From the NCBI GenBank assembly GCA_003241215.1, contig QFOL01000071.1, positions 1 through 14,724 of the forward strand: 14,724 nucleotides of DNA, read 5' to 3'. Made by a program: the position numbers and the translations under genes. Below the pieces are notes generated by a model, which was not told the origin of the DNA, ran no database searches, and saw only the letters and a list, made by a program, of their open reading frames with translations. The DNA is from Agrobacterium fabrum. Lineage in GTDB: Bacteria > Pseudomonadota > Alphaproteobacteria > Rhizobiales > Rhizobiaceae. Each line of letters starts with the position of its first letter. Position 1 is the first letter of the stretch. Below are positions 14,625 through 14,724 of the stretch, one piece after another.

Positions 14625-14724
14625 ATGAATTTCAATGGATTGACTATCGTGGACAAGCAGCTTGTGGAAGCGGCGCGGCGGGAAGTGCGGGAGATATTCC
14701 CGGAAACGCCGTTGCAGTTGAATG
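14625..14724 (+). CDS. Probable threonine dehydratase (threonine ammonia-lyase), N-terminal fragment
   Basis: Only the first 33 codons are present; the gene runs off the window. The start MNFNGLTIVDKQLVEAARRE and the following FPETPLQLN resemble the N-terminus of PLP-dependent beta-family threonine/serine dehydratases, in which an early helix is followed by a TPL...N substrate-side motif before the PLP lysine. Such enzymes deaminate threonine to 2-oxobutanoate. The catalytic lysine lies beyond the window, so the exact family member (ilvA, tdcB or another beta-family enzyme) is not certain. The ribosome binding site is weak (GCGGGTG). Confidence 0.6.
   Translation, partial: MNFNGLTIVDKQLVEAARREVREIFPETPLQLN

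Overview
The window looks like chromosomal DNA from a member of the Rhizobiaceae, most likely Agrobacterium or a close Rhizobium relative. This rests on gene content and protein style: an alphaproteobacterial ihfA followed by a MerR-like regulator, a rhizobial copA/hmrR-type copper cluster, and dense, high-GC coding. It is inference from recognition, not a database match.

Layout. (1) 1-2055, plus strand: ihfA, a MerR-superfamily regulator without visible metal ligands, and a membrane-anchored staphylococcal-nuclease-fold protein whose active-site residues appear lost. (2) 2190-2275: tRNA-Leu(UAA) with encoded CCA. (3) 2455-6544: a copper-resistance operon. A CueR/HmrR-type promoter (19-bp spacer with a dyad) precedes copA (a P1B-1 Cu(I)-ATPase with two HMA domains), a 2Fe-2S/FAD/NAD(P) oxidoreductase, and hmrR (a CueR-type sensor with Cys112, Cys120 and Ser77). 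(4) 6617-12423: a five-gene dipeptide/oligopeptide/nickel-class ABC importer: two permeases, two ATPases and a periplasmic binding protein. The first ATPase ends in a histidine-rich tail encoded by a 15-bp tandem repeat. The binding-protein gene sits last, behind its own AT-rich, dyad-rich leader, and ends in a strong terminator. (5) 12736-13058, minus strand: a CopZ-like copper chaperone with a second, weaker CueR-type promoter. (6) 13087-14544, minus strand: a TrkH-family potassium uptake subunit. (7) 14625 to the end, plus strand: the first 33 codons of a probable threonine dehydratase.

How the genes fit together. Two CueR-type promoters (copA and copZ) suggest one copper regulon. HmrR would sense Cu(I) and activate the exporter, its own gene, the intervening reductase and the separate chaperone. 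The ABC importer lies between the two copper units. Its histidine-rich ATPase tail raises the possibility that it handles a metal or metal chelate, but its substrate cannot be read from the sequence. The best candidates for something undescribed are the reductase inside the copper operon, the His-tailed ATPase, the catalytically degenerate nuclease-like protein, and the hairpin that could occlude its ribosome binding site.
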